Assembly (NCBI GenBank): GCA_009908925.1
Contig: JAAAOH010000125.1
Coordinates: 1-36,353 of the forward strand
DNA length: 36,353 nt
Source of the DNA: Spirochaetota bacterium
Lineage (GTDB): Bacteria > Spirochaetota > Spirochaetia > DSM-27196 > PWMO01
Direction of reading: 5' to 3'
Shown: positions 1 to 6,845 of the stretch, one piece after another
Layout of the letters: each line of letters opens with the position of its first letter
Numbering within the stretch: the stretch's first letter is position 1
The notes under the pieces: generated by a model
Told to the model about the DNA's origin: nothing
Database searches by the model: none
The model's input: the letters and a program-made list of their open reading frames with translations, nothing else
Made by a program: the position numbers and the translations under genes

Positions 1-791
1 GGGAACTCGTACTCGATGTCGAAGGCGTCCTTGGCGTAGTGGGCAAGCTCGTCGGGGCCGTGCTGCTTGAAGCGCAGCTTGTCGGGGCGGATGCCGAGCT
101 TCTCGTAGTACTTGATGCGCTGATCCTTCCAGTACTCGAACCACTTCTCATCCTCCGTCGGGTGGACGAAAAACTGCATCTCCATCTGCTCGAACTCGCA
201 GGTGCGGAAAATGAAGTTCTTCGTGACGATCTCATTACGGAACGCCTTGCCCACCTGAGCGATGCCGAAGGGGATCTTCACCCGCGAGGTCTGCACCACG
301 TTCTTGTAGTTGACGTAGATGCCCTGCGCCGTCTCCGGGCGCAGGTACACCAGGGACCCCTCGTCCTCCACAGGGCCGAGGTGCGTCTGGAACATCAGGT
401 TGAAGCGCCGGGGTTCGGAGAGCGGATTCCCCTTCGGGCTCGTCATCGACTTCTGGTTCTCTTCGGGAAGGTGATCGAAGCGGAACCGTTCGTTGGTCAC
501 CGTGTCCTCGACCATGAGGTCGACGAAGCTCTCCACATGTCCGGAGGCCTCCCACACCCGCGGATGCATCATGATTGCAGCGTCGAGGCCCACGATATCG
601 TCGTGGAGCTGCGTCATCTCCCTCCACCAGAAGCCCGAGAGCCGATTCTTGAGCTCCACACCCATCGGACCGTAGTCCCAGGCGGAGCTCAGCCCGCCGT
701 AAATATCGGAGGACTGAAAAATGAATCCCCGTCGTTTCGCAAGTGATACGATTGCTTCCATTCGCTTCTGGTCTACGGTCTCGTCAGCCAT
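1..791 (-). CDS. glyQS: Glycyl-tRNA synthetase, dimeric type (3' part cut by window edge)
   Basis: Class II aminoacyl-tRNA synthetase that charges tRNA-Gly, of the single-chain homodimeric kind and not the alpha2beta2 kind. The 263 visible residues begin MADETVDQKR and hold the N-terminal half. SSDIYGG and WDYGPMG lie at about 27-43, RPETAQGIY at 151-159, and the class II motif 2 core FRNE at 184-187. The anticodon-binding C-terminus lies beyond base 1. The ATG at 791 is preceded by a good ribosome binding site (AGGAAGG, about 6 nt away). The gene follows gltX on the same strand after a 48-bp gap and is probably co-transcribed with it. Family assignment is secure; only the 3' end is unknown. 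Confidence 0.96.
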   Translation of the reverse strand, partial: MADETVDQKRMEAIVSLAKRRGFIFQSSDIYGGLSSAWDYGPMGVELKNRLSGFWWREMTQLHDDIVGLDAAIMMHPRVWEASGHVESFVDLMVEDTVTNERFRFDHLPEENQKSMTSPKGNPLSEPRRFNLMFQTHLGPVEDEGSLVYLRPETAQGIYVNYKNVVQTSRVKIPFGIAQVGKAFRNEIVTKNFIFRTCEFEQMEMQFFVHPTEDEKWFEYWKDQRIKYYEKLGIRPDKLRFKQHGPDELAHYAKDAFDIEYEF

Positions 792-839
792 GTCTATCCT
801 TCCTCACTCAGTTTCTGTTTCTGTATTCCGTCATCTTCG

Positions 840-2306
840 CTATTCGGTGGTCGCCATGTGCTCGCGCAGCAGCTCTTTCGCCCGGGCCACCCTCTGTTTC
901 GCGGTCTCCGCGCCCACCAGCCGGATGGAACCAAACAGCGGCGGCGACACCCGGGACCCCGTCAGCGCAACCCGCAGCGGCATGAGGAGGTTGCCGATCT
1001 TGGTGTCGATCTCCTCCGCCCGCACCCGAAAGCGCTCCTCGTTTTGCTCATCATCGCGCGAGTCGAAACCCTCGAGCAGCTTCTCGGCCTCCTCGAGCAA
1101 CGCAAGCGTCTGGCCGGCGTCGTGCTTCTTGGGGATGGCCTGGGTGATGTCGTAGTCGTGTACATCCCGATAGAGGAACCGAAGGAGATCCGGCGCATCG
1201 CCGAGGGTCTTCATCCGTTCCTTTATGAGCGGCATCGCGCCGCGCAGGATTTCGAGCTCCCCGTCACCAGGCGGGTCGGAGACCAGGCCGTCGGCCGTGA
1301 GGTACGGCAGCACCAGCTCCTCGAGCTCATCGTCACTCTTTTCCCGTATGTAGACGCCGTTGAACCACTCGAGCTTCTTGTAGTCGAAGACCGCCGGCGC
1401 CTTGTTGATTTTCTCCAGGGAAAACAGTGCCTCCAGGTCCGCTGTGGAAAAGAATTCCCGCGAATCGTCGTAGGCCCAGCCAAGAAGTGTAACGTAGTTG
1501 ATGATGGCCTCGGGGAGGTAGCCCTGCCGCCGAAACTCCACCGCGCTCGTCGCACCGTGGCGCTTGGAGAGCTTCTGCCCGTCCTTGCCCATCACCATCG
1601 GGAGGTGGCAGTACATCGGCGGCTCCCATCCGAAGGCCTTGTAGAGCAGCACATGAAGTGCTCCGGAGGGAACCCACTCCTGCGCGCGCAGGATGTGTGT
1701 GATCTGCATGTAATGGTCGTCGACGACGTTTGCCAGGTGGTAGGTCGGAAGGCCGTCCGACTTCAACAGCACCGGGTCGGCCGGGATGTCTTTGTTCTTG
1801 CGCTTCACCCTGCCGAGCACCACGTCCTCGAAGCTCGTATCGCCCTCCAGCGGCACCTTGAAGCGAATAACCGGCTTCCTGCCCTCCGCCTCGTAGGCCG
1901 CCCGCTGCTCCTCGGTAAGCTCCCTGCTTCGCCGGTCATAGCCCCCGGACGCCTCGCGCATCGCTTCCAGCTCTTCCGGGGTCTCGTACGCCTTGTAGGC
2001 CAGCCCCTTCTCGATGAGCTCCGCGGCATGCTTTCTGTAGAGGCCCTCGCGCTCGGACTGCACGTAGGGCTCGAAATCGCCACCGACGTCGGGCCCCTCA
2101 TCCCAGTGGATGCCGAGCCAGTCGAACGTTTCATAGATGTCGCGCAGCGCGCGCTCGTCGTAGCGCTCCTGGTCGGTATCCTCGATGCGCAGTATGAAAC
2201 GGCCACCCGCAGAACGCGCGAAAAAGTAGTTAAACAGGGCCGTACGGACCCCACCGATATGTTGAAGCCCCGTGGGCGACGGGGCATATCGAACGCGTAC
2301 GCTCAT
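840..2306 (-). CDS. gltX: Glutamyl-tRNA synthetase
   Basis: Class I synthetase that attaches glutamate to tRNA-Glu in the cytoplasm. The 488-residue length is usual for bacterial GltX. The N-terminus carries the HIGH-type ATP motif as PSPTGLQHIGG (residues 9-19). It is followed by IEDTDQER, typical of Glu/Gln enzymes, and by the KMSKS-type loop KLSKR at 245-249 followed by HGA. The helical anticodon-binding part fills the last third. The ATG at 2306 has an AGAGG ribosome site, and a TTGACC-17-TATAAT promoter lies 45-73 bp upstream. It is the first gene of a probable gltX-glyQS transcript. Whether it is discriminating or also charges tRNA-Gln cannot be told by eye; no glnS or gatCAB is in view. 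Confidence 0.97.
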   Translation of the reverse strand: MSVRVRYAPSPTGLQHIGGVRTALFNYFFARSAGGRFILRIEDTDQERYDERALRDIYETFDWLGIHWDEGPDVGGDFEPYVQSEREGLYRKHAAELIEKGLAYKAYETPEELEAMREASGGYDRRSRELTEEQRAAYEAEGRKPVIRFKVPLEGDTSFEDVVLGRVKRKNKDIPADPVLLKSDGLPTYHLANVVDDHYMQITHILRAQEWVPSGALHVLLYKAFGWEPPMYCHLPMVMGKDGQKLSKRHGATSAVEFRRQGYLPEAIINYVTLLGWAYDDSREFFSTADLEALFSLEKINKAPAVFDYKKLEWFNGVYIREKSDDELEELVLPYLTADGLVSDPPGDGELEILRGAMPLIKERMKTLGDAPDLLRFLYRDVHDYDITQAIPKKHDAGQTLALLEEAEKLLEGFDSRDDEQNEERFRVRAEEIDTKIGNLLMPLRVALTGSRVSPPLFGSIRLVGAETAKQRVARAKELLREHMATTE

Positions 2307-2350
2307 AATTACCTCTGACTGAAGACTGTGAACCGACCCGCTACGCGGGA

Positions 2351-2379
2351 ATTATATTTGCGCCCACCCCGCCGGTCAA
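2351..2379 (-). promoter_or_regulatory. Sigma70-type promoter of gltX
   Basis: On the minus strand the -35 box TTGACC (2379-2374) is followed after exactly 17 bp by a perfect -10 box TATAAT (2356-2351). Transcription would start near 2344, giving a leader of about 38 nt before the gltX ATG. It is the best consensus match among the promoters seen here. Confidence 0.75.
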
Positions 2380-2721
2380 CCGAGGGGTCGGGCGCGCCCC
2401 CACCTGCGGTAGTCCCCGCCCCGGCACGCCCCTGCATTCGCACCGCGGCCCCCTGCCTCGGGACATGCCCGTCGTGCCTCCCCGAGCAAGCTCGAAGGTC
2501 GGCAGCCGGCCATGCCCCGGGCGCGGGGCCGCCGTGATCGAGGGCGTGGCGTGCCAGTGCGCCTCACCCGGCTTCGTGCATGTGACTTCCATTCCGTAGG
2601 GTGGGTGGGGTCGGGCTCTCCGCTGCAATGCCGCCGCGCGTGAGCACGCCGGCATTTCCGCTTCGATCCCTCGCGTCCTCGCGGGCCGGGCGGCGCCGGC
2701 GGCCCGGGGTTCGCACTGTCG
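2380..2721. other. Gene-free GC-rich stretch
   Basis: About 340 bp between the gltX promoter and the stop codon of the VOC gene. I see no tRNA signature, no insertion sequence and no frame resembling a known protein. Frames open on both strands simply because stop codons are rare in very GC-rich DNA. A GC-only hairpin (GCCCC near 2514, GGGGC near 2525) has no T-tract. A decayed gene or an unrecognised small RNA cannot be excluded. Confidence 0.5.
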
Positions 2722-3081
2722 CTATAACCGCTCCACCAGCTGAACGCGCACCCCGTCGGGGTCTTTCACGAATGCGAAGCGCACGTGCGGGGCCGGCGAG
2801 ATCGGACCGTCGACGGCGACGCCCTTGCGCTTCATATCCGCCATCGCTTCGTCGAGCGAGGCGACTTCGAGGCCGATGAACACGCCCTCGGCGCCGTTTG
2901 TAATGTGCGCCTCGCCGTCGTAGAGCAGCTCGATCTTGGGCTTCTCGTCCTCGCCGAGCATGACGACCTGCGTGCCCTCACCTTCGTGGCGGGTGCTGAT
3001 CGAAAGCTCGAGAACTTCGGTGTAAAAGGCAAGCGACCGCTCGAGGTCGCGCACCTGTAGGGTTATCCAGCAGAGTTCCAT
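2722..3081 (-). CDS. VOC (glyoxalase-fold) protein lacking most metal ligands
   Basis: A 119-residue protein of the vicinal oxygen chelate superfamily, spanning both beta-alpha-beta-beta-beta modules. It opens like glyoxalase I (DLERSLAFYTEVL, residues 12-24) and ends with FVKDPDGVRVQLVE. Lined up on E. coli GloA, the four metal positions His5, Glu56, His74 and Glu122 correspond to Trp5, Glu51, Phe68 and Gln114, so only one ligand remains. A normal nickel/zinc glyoxalase I reaction is therefore unlikely; small-molecule binding or a different chemistry is more plausible. The ATG at 3081 overlaps the upstream region of the divergent photolyase gene, and its ribosome site is weak. The fold assignment is secure; the function is unknown. 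Confidence 0.85.
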   Translation of the reverse strand: MELCWITLQVRDLERSLAFYTEVLELSISTRHEGEGTQVVMLGEDEKPKIELLYDGEAHITNGAEGVFIGLEVASLDEAMADMKRKGVAVDGPISPAPHVRFAFVKDPDGVRVQLVERL

Positions 3082-3172
3082 GGCTGCAGTTTATCACGCT
3101 TTCATATGCGGGGCCGATAGCGAGCGGTTCGCCTCCCTTTCCTGGGTGCCGTCCTCTCAGTACCTTTCCCCG

Positions 3173-4756
3173 ATGCGCACCGTGTGGTGGATAAAGCGCG
3201 ATTTTCGACTAGCGGACAATGCCGCGTTGACGGAGGCCTGCCGGCGAGTCCGGCGCGATGGCGGCGAAGTGCTGCCTGTCTACGCGTTCGAGCCGTCGCT
3301 GCTCCAGGCTCCGGAAACAGGGGCCCTCCATGTCCACGTCATCCTCACAGCGCTCCAGGCGCTGCGGGAAGCTCTGCGCGGTCGGGGCGCCGAGCTCCTG
3401 GTGTTGCACGGAGAGGTGCCGGCGGTCTTCGAGAAACTTCTCAAGAATCAAGCCGGCGACGACAAGGCGATCGCAGCAATTCTCGCGGAGGAAGAAACGG
3501 GAACACGAGTGACTTTCCAGCGGGATACGCAGATGCGCCGGTGGGCCGAAGGGCGCGGGATTCCGTTTCGGGAGTTTCCGCACAACGGTGTCATCCGTGG
3601 CCTCACCGATCGGGACCAGCGTATGCCGCTTTGGCGCGCTCGGATGAAGGCACCCGCGGAGCCCGCACCGACGACAATCCCCATGTCGGCGCAGACGCGC
3701 AGGTGGTGCGCCGCCACCGCCATACCCGAAGCGTCCGATCTCGGCTTCCCGCAACCCGAAGGTGCGGTACAACGCGTCGATGAGCAGGCCTCCCGGATCG
3801 TTCTCGATAGCTTTCTCTCGATTCGCGGAAGGGAATACTCGAAGGGCATCAGCTCGCCCGAACCGGCGCGTTACAGCGGCAGCCGGCTGTCACCCCACCT
3901 CGCCTGGGGCACGATTACTCTGCGGCAGGTGTTACACCGACTGGAGGAGCGGGTGGCGCAGATCAGAAGGGTTCGCGAAGAGAGTTCGGAACGTGCTGCA
4001 GCGCTGCGCGGTTGGCTTGGCCCGCTGAATGCCTTTCGGTCGCGGCTCTACTGGCACGATCACTTCTGCCAGCGACTGGAGACTGAACCAGACATCGAGT
4101 TCCGGCCCCTGAACCGGGTCTACGAGGACCTTCCCTACGACGCCGGTACCGACCTCGAGGAGTGCCTGTGGGCGGGCCGCACCGGCTTCCCCATGGTCGA
4201 CGCCACGGTCCGGTCACTGAGCACAACGGGATTCTGCAACTTCCGCATGCGGGCAATGCTCGTATCCTTCGCCACGTACGCCCTGCATATCGACTGGCGA
4301 CGCCTGCGCGATCCCATGGCGCGCATCATGGCCGACTATCTTCCCGGGATTCACCTTTCGCAGTTACAGATGCAGGCGAGCGTGGTCGGGATCAACACAG
4401 TTCGCGTGTACAATCCCACCAAACAGCTGCTGGATAACGATCCCTCATGCCGCTTTGTCCGCCGTTTCGTTCCCGAGCTTCGTGACGTTCCACCGGAGGC
4501 GATCATCGCTCATGCGGTGCAGGGAGTCGACAGTCCGTCGCATGGCCTGCAGGGACGAGCCACCGACGCCGCCGAGGCCTGGACGGACGATAGCGGTGGC
4601 CTGGGCGACTACCCGCCACCGGTGGTCGACTTTCGCAGTGCAGTCAAGACAATGCGCGGGGAAATCTACCGGCGCAAGAGGTCCGCTGCAGGGAAACAGG
4701 AAGCTGAGCGCGTTTTGAACAAGCACGGTAGTCGCCGTCGCCGCGGGCGGAGCTGA
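3173..4756 (+). CDS. Cryptochrome/photolyase-family flavoprotein (non-canonical subfamily)
   Basis: A 527-residue flavoprotein with an N-terminal Rossmann antenna domain (MRTVWWIKRDFRLADN, the classic photolyase start) and a C-terminal FAD-binding helical domain from about 255. That domain contains RTGFPMVDATVRSL and the later YNPTKQ and VPELRDVP. In place of the E. coli PhrB segment with Asn378, Trp382 and Trp384, the protein has His394, Leu398 and Met400 (PGIHLSQLQMQ). It therefore lacks the proximal tryptophan of the electron-transfer chain and one lesion-stacking residue. This places it in a bacterial subfamily distinct from class I CPD photolyase. DNA repair is plausible but unproven. 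I chose the ATG at 3173 because homology starts exactly there; an in-frame ATG at 3080 would add 31 unrelated residues overlapping the VOC gene start. No clear ribosome site precedes it. Confidence 0.88.
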   Translation: MRTVWWIKRDFRLADNAALTEACRRVRRDGGEVLPVYAFEPSLLQAPETGALHVHVILTALQALREALRGRGAELLVLHGEVPAVFEKLLKNQAGDDKAIAAILAEEETGTRVTFQRDTQMRRWAEGRGIPFREFPHNGVIRGLTDRDQRMPLWRARMKAPAEPAPTTIPMSAQTRRWCAATAIPEASDLGFPQPEGAVQRVDEQASRIVLDSFLSIRGREYSKGISSPEPARYSGSRLSPHLAWGTITLRQVLHRLEERVAQIRRVREESSERAAALRGWLGPLNAFRSRLYWHDHFCQRLETEPDIEFRPLNRVYEDLPYDAGTDLEECLWAGRTGFPMVDATVRSLSTTGFCNFRMRAMLVSFATYALHIDWRRLRDPMARIMADYLPGIHLSQLQMQASVVGINTVRVYNPTKQLLDNDPSCRFVRRFVPELRDVPPEAIIAHAVQGVDSPSHGLQGRATDAAEAWTDDSGGLGDYPPPVVDFRSAVKTMRGEIYRRKRSAAGKQEAERVLNKHGSRRRRGRS

Positions 4757-4791
4757 CACCCGCACCCGATCACCTCAGGATCACCGCCGGC

Positions 4792-5610
4792 TCACGCCGC
4801 CCGGGTCCCGTCCGAAAACACCCATGTACTCGCGTCGCGCACGAGCTTGGAGAGAACGATAACCTGGAGGTTCCCGCGATTCTTCTCCACTTCTTTGTTC
4901 CATTGTTCGGGCGTGTATTTGGACTGAAACCGCTTCTTGCGCTCCACAACGATGTTGTTAACCTGGTTATCGCTGACGGTGAATGCGTCGAGAAGATAGA
5001 GAGTCAGGAGAGCGAGAACGTCGTTTTTCGTGCGCCGCTGGAGATCGACGAGCACCTCCTTGGCGTTCTCCGACTCCTGGTTGAGCATCAGCGCGAATGC
5101 GTAGGACCAGTCGATCCACTCGCGGTCGGCACACTTCGGATGGTTGCGCATCTCGCCGTAGTAGCTCTTCATGTCCCCGGCATCATTGCGCAGAAGATGC
5201 GGGATGCCGAGGTGCAGCGCGAAGCGGGGAACCAGAGGCGGGCGGTTCTCCCGCAGGAACTGCTCGAGTTGTGTTATCTTTTCGGGCTGAGAGGTGATGA
5301 CATAGGTGTTGATGAGAACACGAAGATGCTGCTTACCGAGACGCTTCTTCGTGAATACACGGTCCTCGATATAGTCGATGAGACCATACCAGTCCTCGCG
5401 CTCGAGCAGCGTGAACAGCTTCCAGTTCCAGAGGAAGTAACCGTTGAGCCCGGCAAGCACTGCTACGAAGACAACGGCAACCGTCCAATTCTCGGCCCAG
5501 AACATCCGGGTGTAGTCCCAGCCAAGCATGAAGAAGGGAATCAGGAAGATAAACAGAAACGAGACGACGATAATCGCGTTGAAGACGAGAAATATGACCT
5601 TAAACTTCAT
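4792..5610 (-). CDS. Two-helix membrane protein with a helical cytoplasmic domain, function unknown
   Basis: A 272-residue protein I cannot assign to a named family. Two hydrophobic helices lie at about 5-30 and 43-63. They are followed by a soluble, charged, mostly alpha-helical domain (about 70-272) with TPR-like spacing, for example around LINTYVITSQPEKITQLEQFL. The short aromatic loop between the helices (WDYTRMFWAENW) suggests both termini are cytoplasmic. The gene is divergent from the HD-GYP-like gene with overlapping promoters, and convergent with the photolyase gene (35-bp gap). A scaffolding role at the membrane would fit, but this is a guess from architecture only. Confidence 0.85.
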   Translation of the reverse strand: MKFKVIFLVFNAIIVVSFLFIFLIPFFMLGWDYTRMFWAENWTVAVVFVAVLAGLNGYFLWNWKLFTLLEREDWYGLIDYIEDRVFTKKRLGKQHLRVLINTYVITSQPEKITQLEQFLRENRPPLVPRFALHLGIPHLLRNDAGDMKSYYGEMRNHPKCADREWIDWSYAFALMLNQESENAKEVLVDLQRRTKNDVLALLTLYLLDAFTVSDNQVNNIVVERKKRFQSKYTPEQWNKEVEKNRGNLQVIVLSKLVRDASTWVFSDGTRAA

Positions 5611-5628
5611 CTCGTTTTACCCTATAAT
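5600..5628 (+). promoter_or_regulatory. Candidate promoter of the HD-GYP-like gene
   Basis: A perfect TATAAT (5623-5628) sits 17 bp after a poor -35 box TTAAAC (5600-5605). Transcription would start near 5635, leaving a leader of about 47 nt that contains the palindromes at 5632-5665. The weak -35 suggests need for an activator. Confidence 0.45.
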
Positions 5629-5631
5629 GCA

Positions 5632-5665
5632 TCGTGGCAAAGTCTAAATGATCGCCACGACGTGG
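5632..5665. repeat. Nested inverted repeats in the divergent promoter region
   Basis: TCGTGGC (5632-5638) and GCCACGA (5654-5660) form a perfect 7-bp inverted repeat with a 15-bp spacer. The right arm also pairs with the next bases as CCACG-A-CGTGG (5655-5665). The element lies between the -35 of the minus promoter and the -10 of the plus promoter. It could be an operator or alternative leader hairpins. Confidence 0.45.
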
Positions 5666-5669
5666 TCAA
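5641..5669 (-). promoter_or_regulatory. Candidate promoter of the two-helix membrane protein gene
   Basis: On the minus strand TTGACC (5669-5664), a 17-bp spacer, then TAGACT (5646-5641). Transcription would start near 5634, about 24 nt before the ATG at 5610. It overlaps the transcribed leader of the opposite gene. Confidence 0.55.
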
Positions 5670-5681
5670 CGGACGGTAATA

Positions 5682-6839
5682 ATGGAGCACGTGCTTGTTC
5701 ACAGCGTAGCACCCGGCAAGTATTTCGATAAGGAAGTCTACCTCGACGACCGCTACATCCTCCTCTCCCCCGACACGCCGTTCACGGAGCGGCTCCGAGA
5801 CCGCATGCTGCAATGGGGCTTTGAGTACCTGCTGACCGACGGCCAGCAGGTGGATACCCCGGGCGCCGGACCGGGCGCCGAGGCTGCGGAAAACGCACCG
5901 CTCGTGGCCGTTGAAGAAGGCGTCCGCGAGGGTGAGATCCTCAGAGAGGTCCAGAGCGCCTATACCAGCGCGCTGAACTTCACCGAGAAGCTCTTCACGA
6001 ATTTCGTGACGAAGAGTGAACTGCCCCAGGCTGCCGTTACCGACAAAATCAAGGAGCTCAACGATCTCGTTCGCGGACACCGGCAGCAGGCGCTGCGCCT
6101 TTCCCACCTGCGAAACGAGGACAAGAACTACGTGGTCGAGCACTCGGTGAAGACGACCATGCTCTCGCTCGCAATCGGCAACACGGTAAAGCTCCCGCAT
6201 CACAAGCTCATCGAGCTCGGGACGGCATCTCTTCTGCACGAAGTCGGCATGATACGACTGCCGCCGCAGCTCTACATGACTGACCGTCAGTTGAGCGATC
6301 AGGAACGCAAATCCATCACCGCTCACACTCTGCTGGGATTCAAGATCCTCAAGCAGTACTCATATCCGCTCAGCGTCTGCCTTGCGGTGCTCGAGTGCCG
6401 GGAGTATCTCAATGGTGCCGGTTATCCGCGCGGACTCACCGGCGAAAAGATTTCCTTCTACGCGAAGGTCATCTCGGTCACAAGCTCCTTCGCAGCGCTG
6501 ACCTCCGATCGTCCGTACCGTGAGGCCCGCGATGGTCACGCATCGATGCTCGAGCTCCTTAAAGGGCGGGACACCCTCTACGACGCGACGGTCTTGAAGG
6601 CACTTGTCGCGAATCTTTCCATCTATCCGCTGGGGACTTTCGTTGAGCTGTCAAACGGCTATCGCGGGATGGTCGTCGATACGAGCTCGGACAGTCCGCG
6701 TGCTCCCGTCGTCCGTCTTATGCGCTCACCCGACGGCGAGCGCTACGTGGATCAGCCTCATGTGAGAACCATCGAAGAGGACTACCGCATTGCCCGCTCG
6801 CTGAGCACCGACGAAGCCCAGGAAATCAAACAGGCATAG
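5682..6839 (+). CDS. Degenerate HD-GYP domain protein (probable c-di-GMP-related pseudoenzyme)
   Basis: A 385-residue protein with an N-terminal domain (about 1-100) including an Ala/Gly-rich acidic linker near 57-80, and a C-terminal HD-GYP domain (about 130-320). GAGYPRGL (245-252) and LTSDRPYR (273-280) identify the family clearly. Catalytic positions are altered. The HD pair is His186-Glu187, the HHE triad position reads Leu238-Glu239-Cys240, the Asp before GxGYP is Asn244, and the VADxFDAL Asp residues are Ser268 and Ala271. Two single metal histidines (154 and 215) remain. Active HD-GYP proteins hydrolyse c-di-GMP with a two- or three-metal centre that could not be complete here, so a sensor or scaffold role is more likely. 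The nucleoside kinase gene begins 6 bp downstream, so the two form an operon. Confidence 0.9.
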   Translation: MEHVLVHSVAPGKYFDKEVYLDDRYILLSPDTPFTERLRDRMLQWGFEYLLTDGQQVDTPGAGPGAEAAENAPLVAVEEGVREGEILREVQSAYTSALNFTEKLFTNFVTKSELPQAAVTDKIKELNDLVRGHRQQALRLSHLRNEDKNYVVEHSVKTTMLSLAIGNTVKLPHHKLIELGTASLLHEVGMIRLPPQLYMTDRQLSDQERKSITAHTLLGFKILKQYSYPLSVCLAVLECREYLNGAGYPRGLTGEKISFYAKVISVTSSFAALTSDRPYREARDGHASMLELLKGRDTLYDATVLKALVANLSIYPLGTFVELSNGYRGMVVDTSSDSPRAPVVRLMRSPDGERYVDQPHVRTIEEDYRIARSLSTDEAQEIKQA

Positions 6840-6845
6840 CAAATC

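Noticed and set aside
39..746. Long plus-strand frame opposite glycyl-tRNA synthetase
   Set aside because: It mirrors the codon bias of a clearly identified minus-strand gene and has no protein-like features of its own.
2341..2655. Open frame of about 100 codons on the minus strand in the gltX-VOC gap
   Set aside because: Composition is Arg/Pro/Gly/Ala-rich without any recognisable motif, no ribosome site is seen, and frames are open on the other strand as well.
3080..3172. 31-residue N-terminal extension of the photolyase from an upstream ATG
   Set aside because: Family homology begins exactly at the ATG at 3173, and the extension overlaps the start of the divergent VOC gene.
5682..6839. 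Annotation as an active c-di-GMP phosphodiesterase
   Set aside because: Too many metal and catalytic residues are replaced; only the fold assignment is supported.
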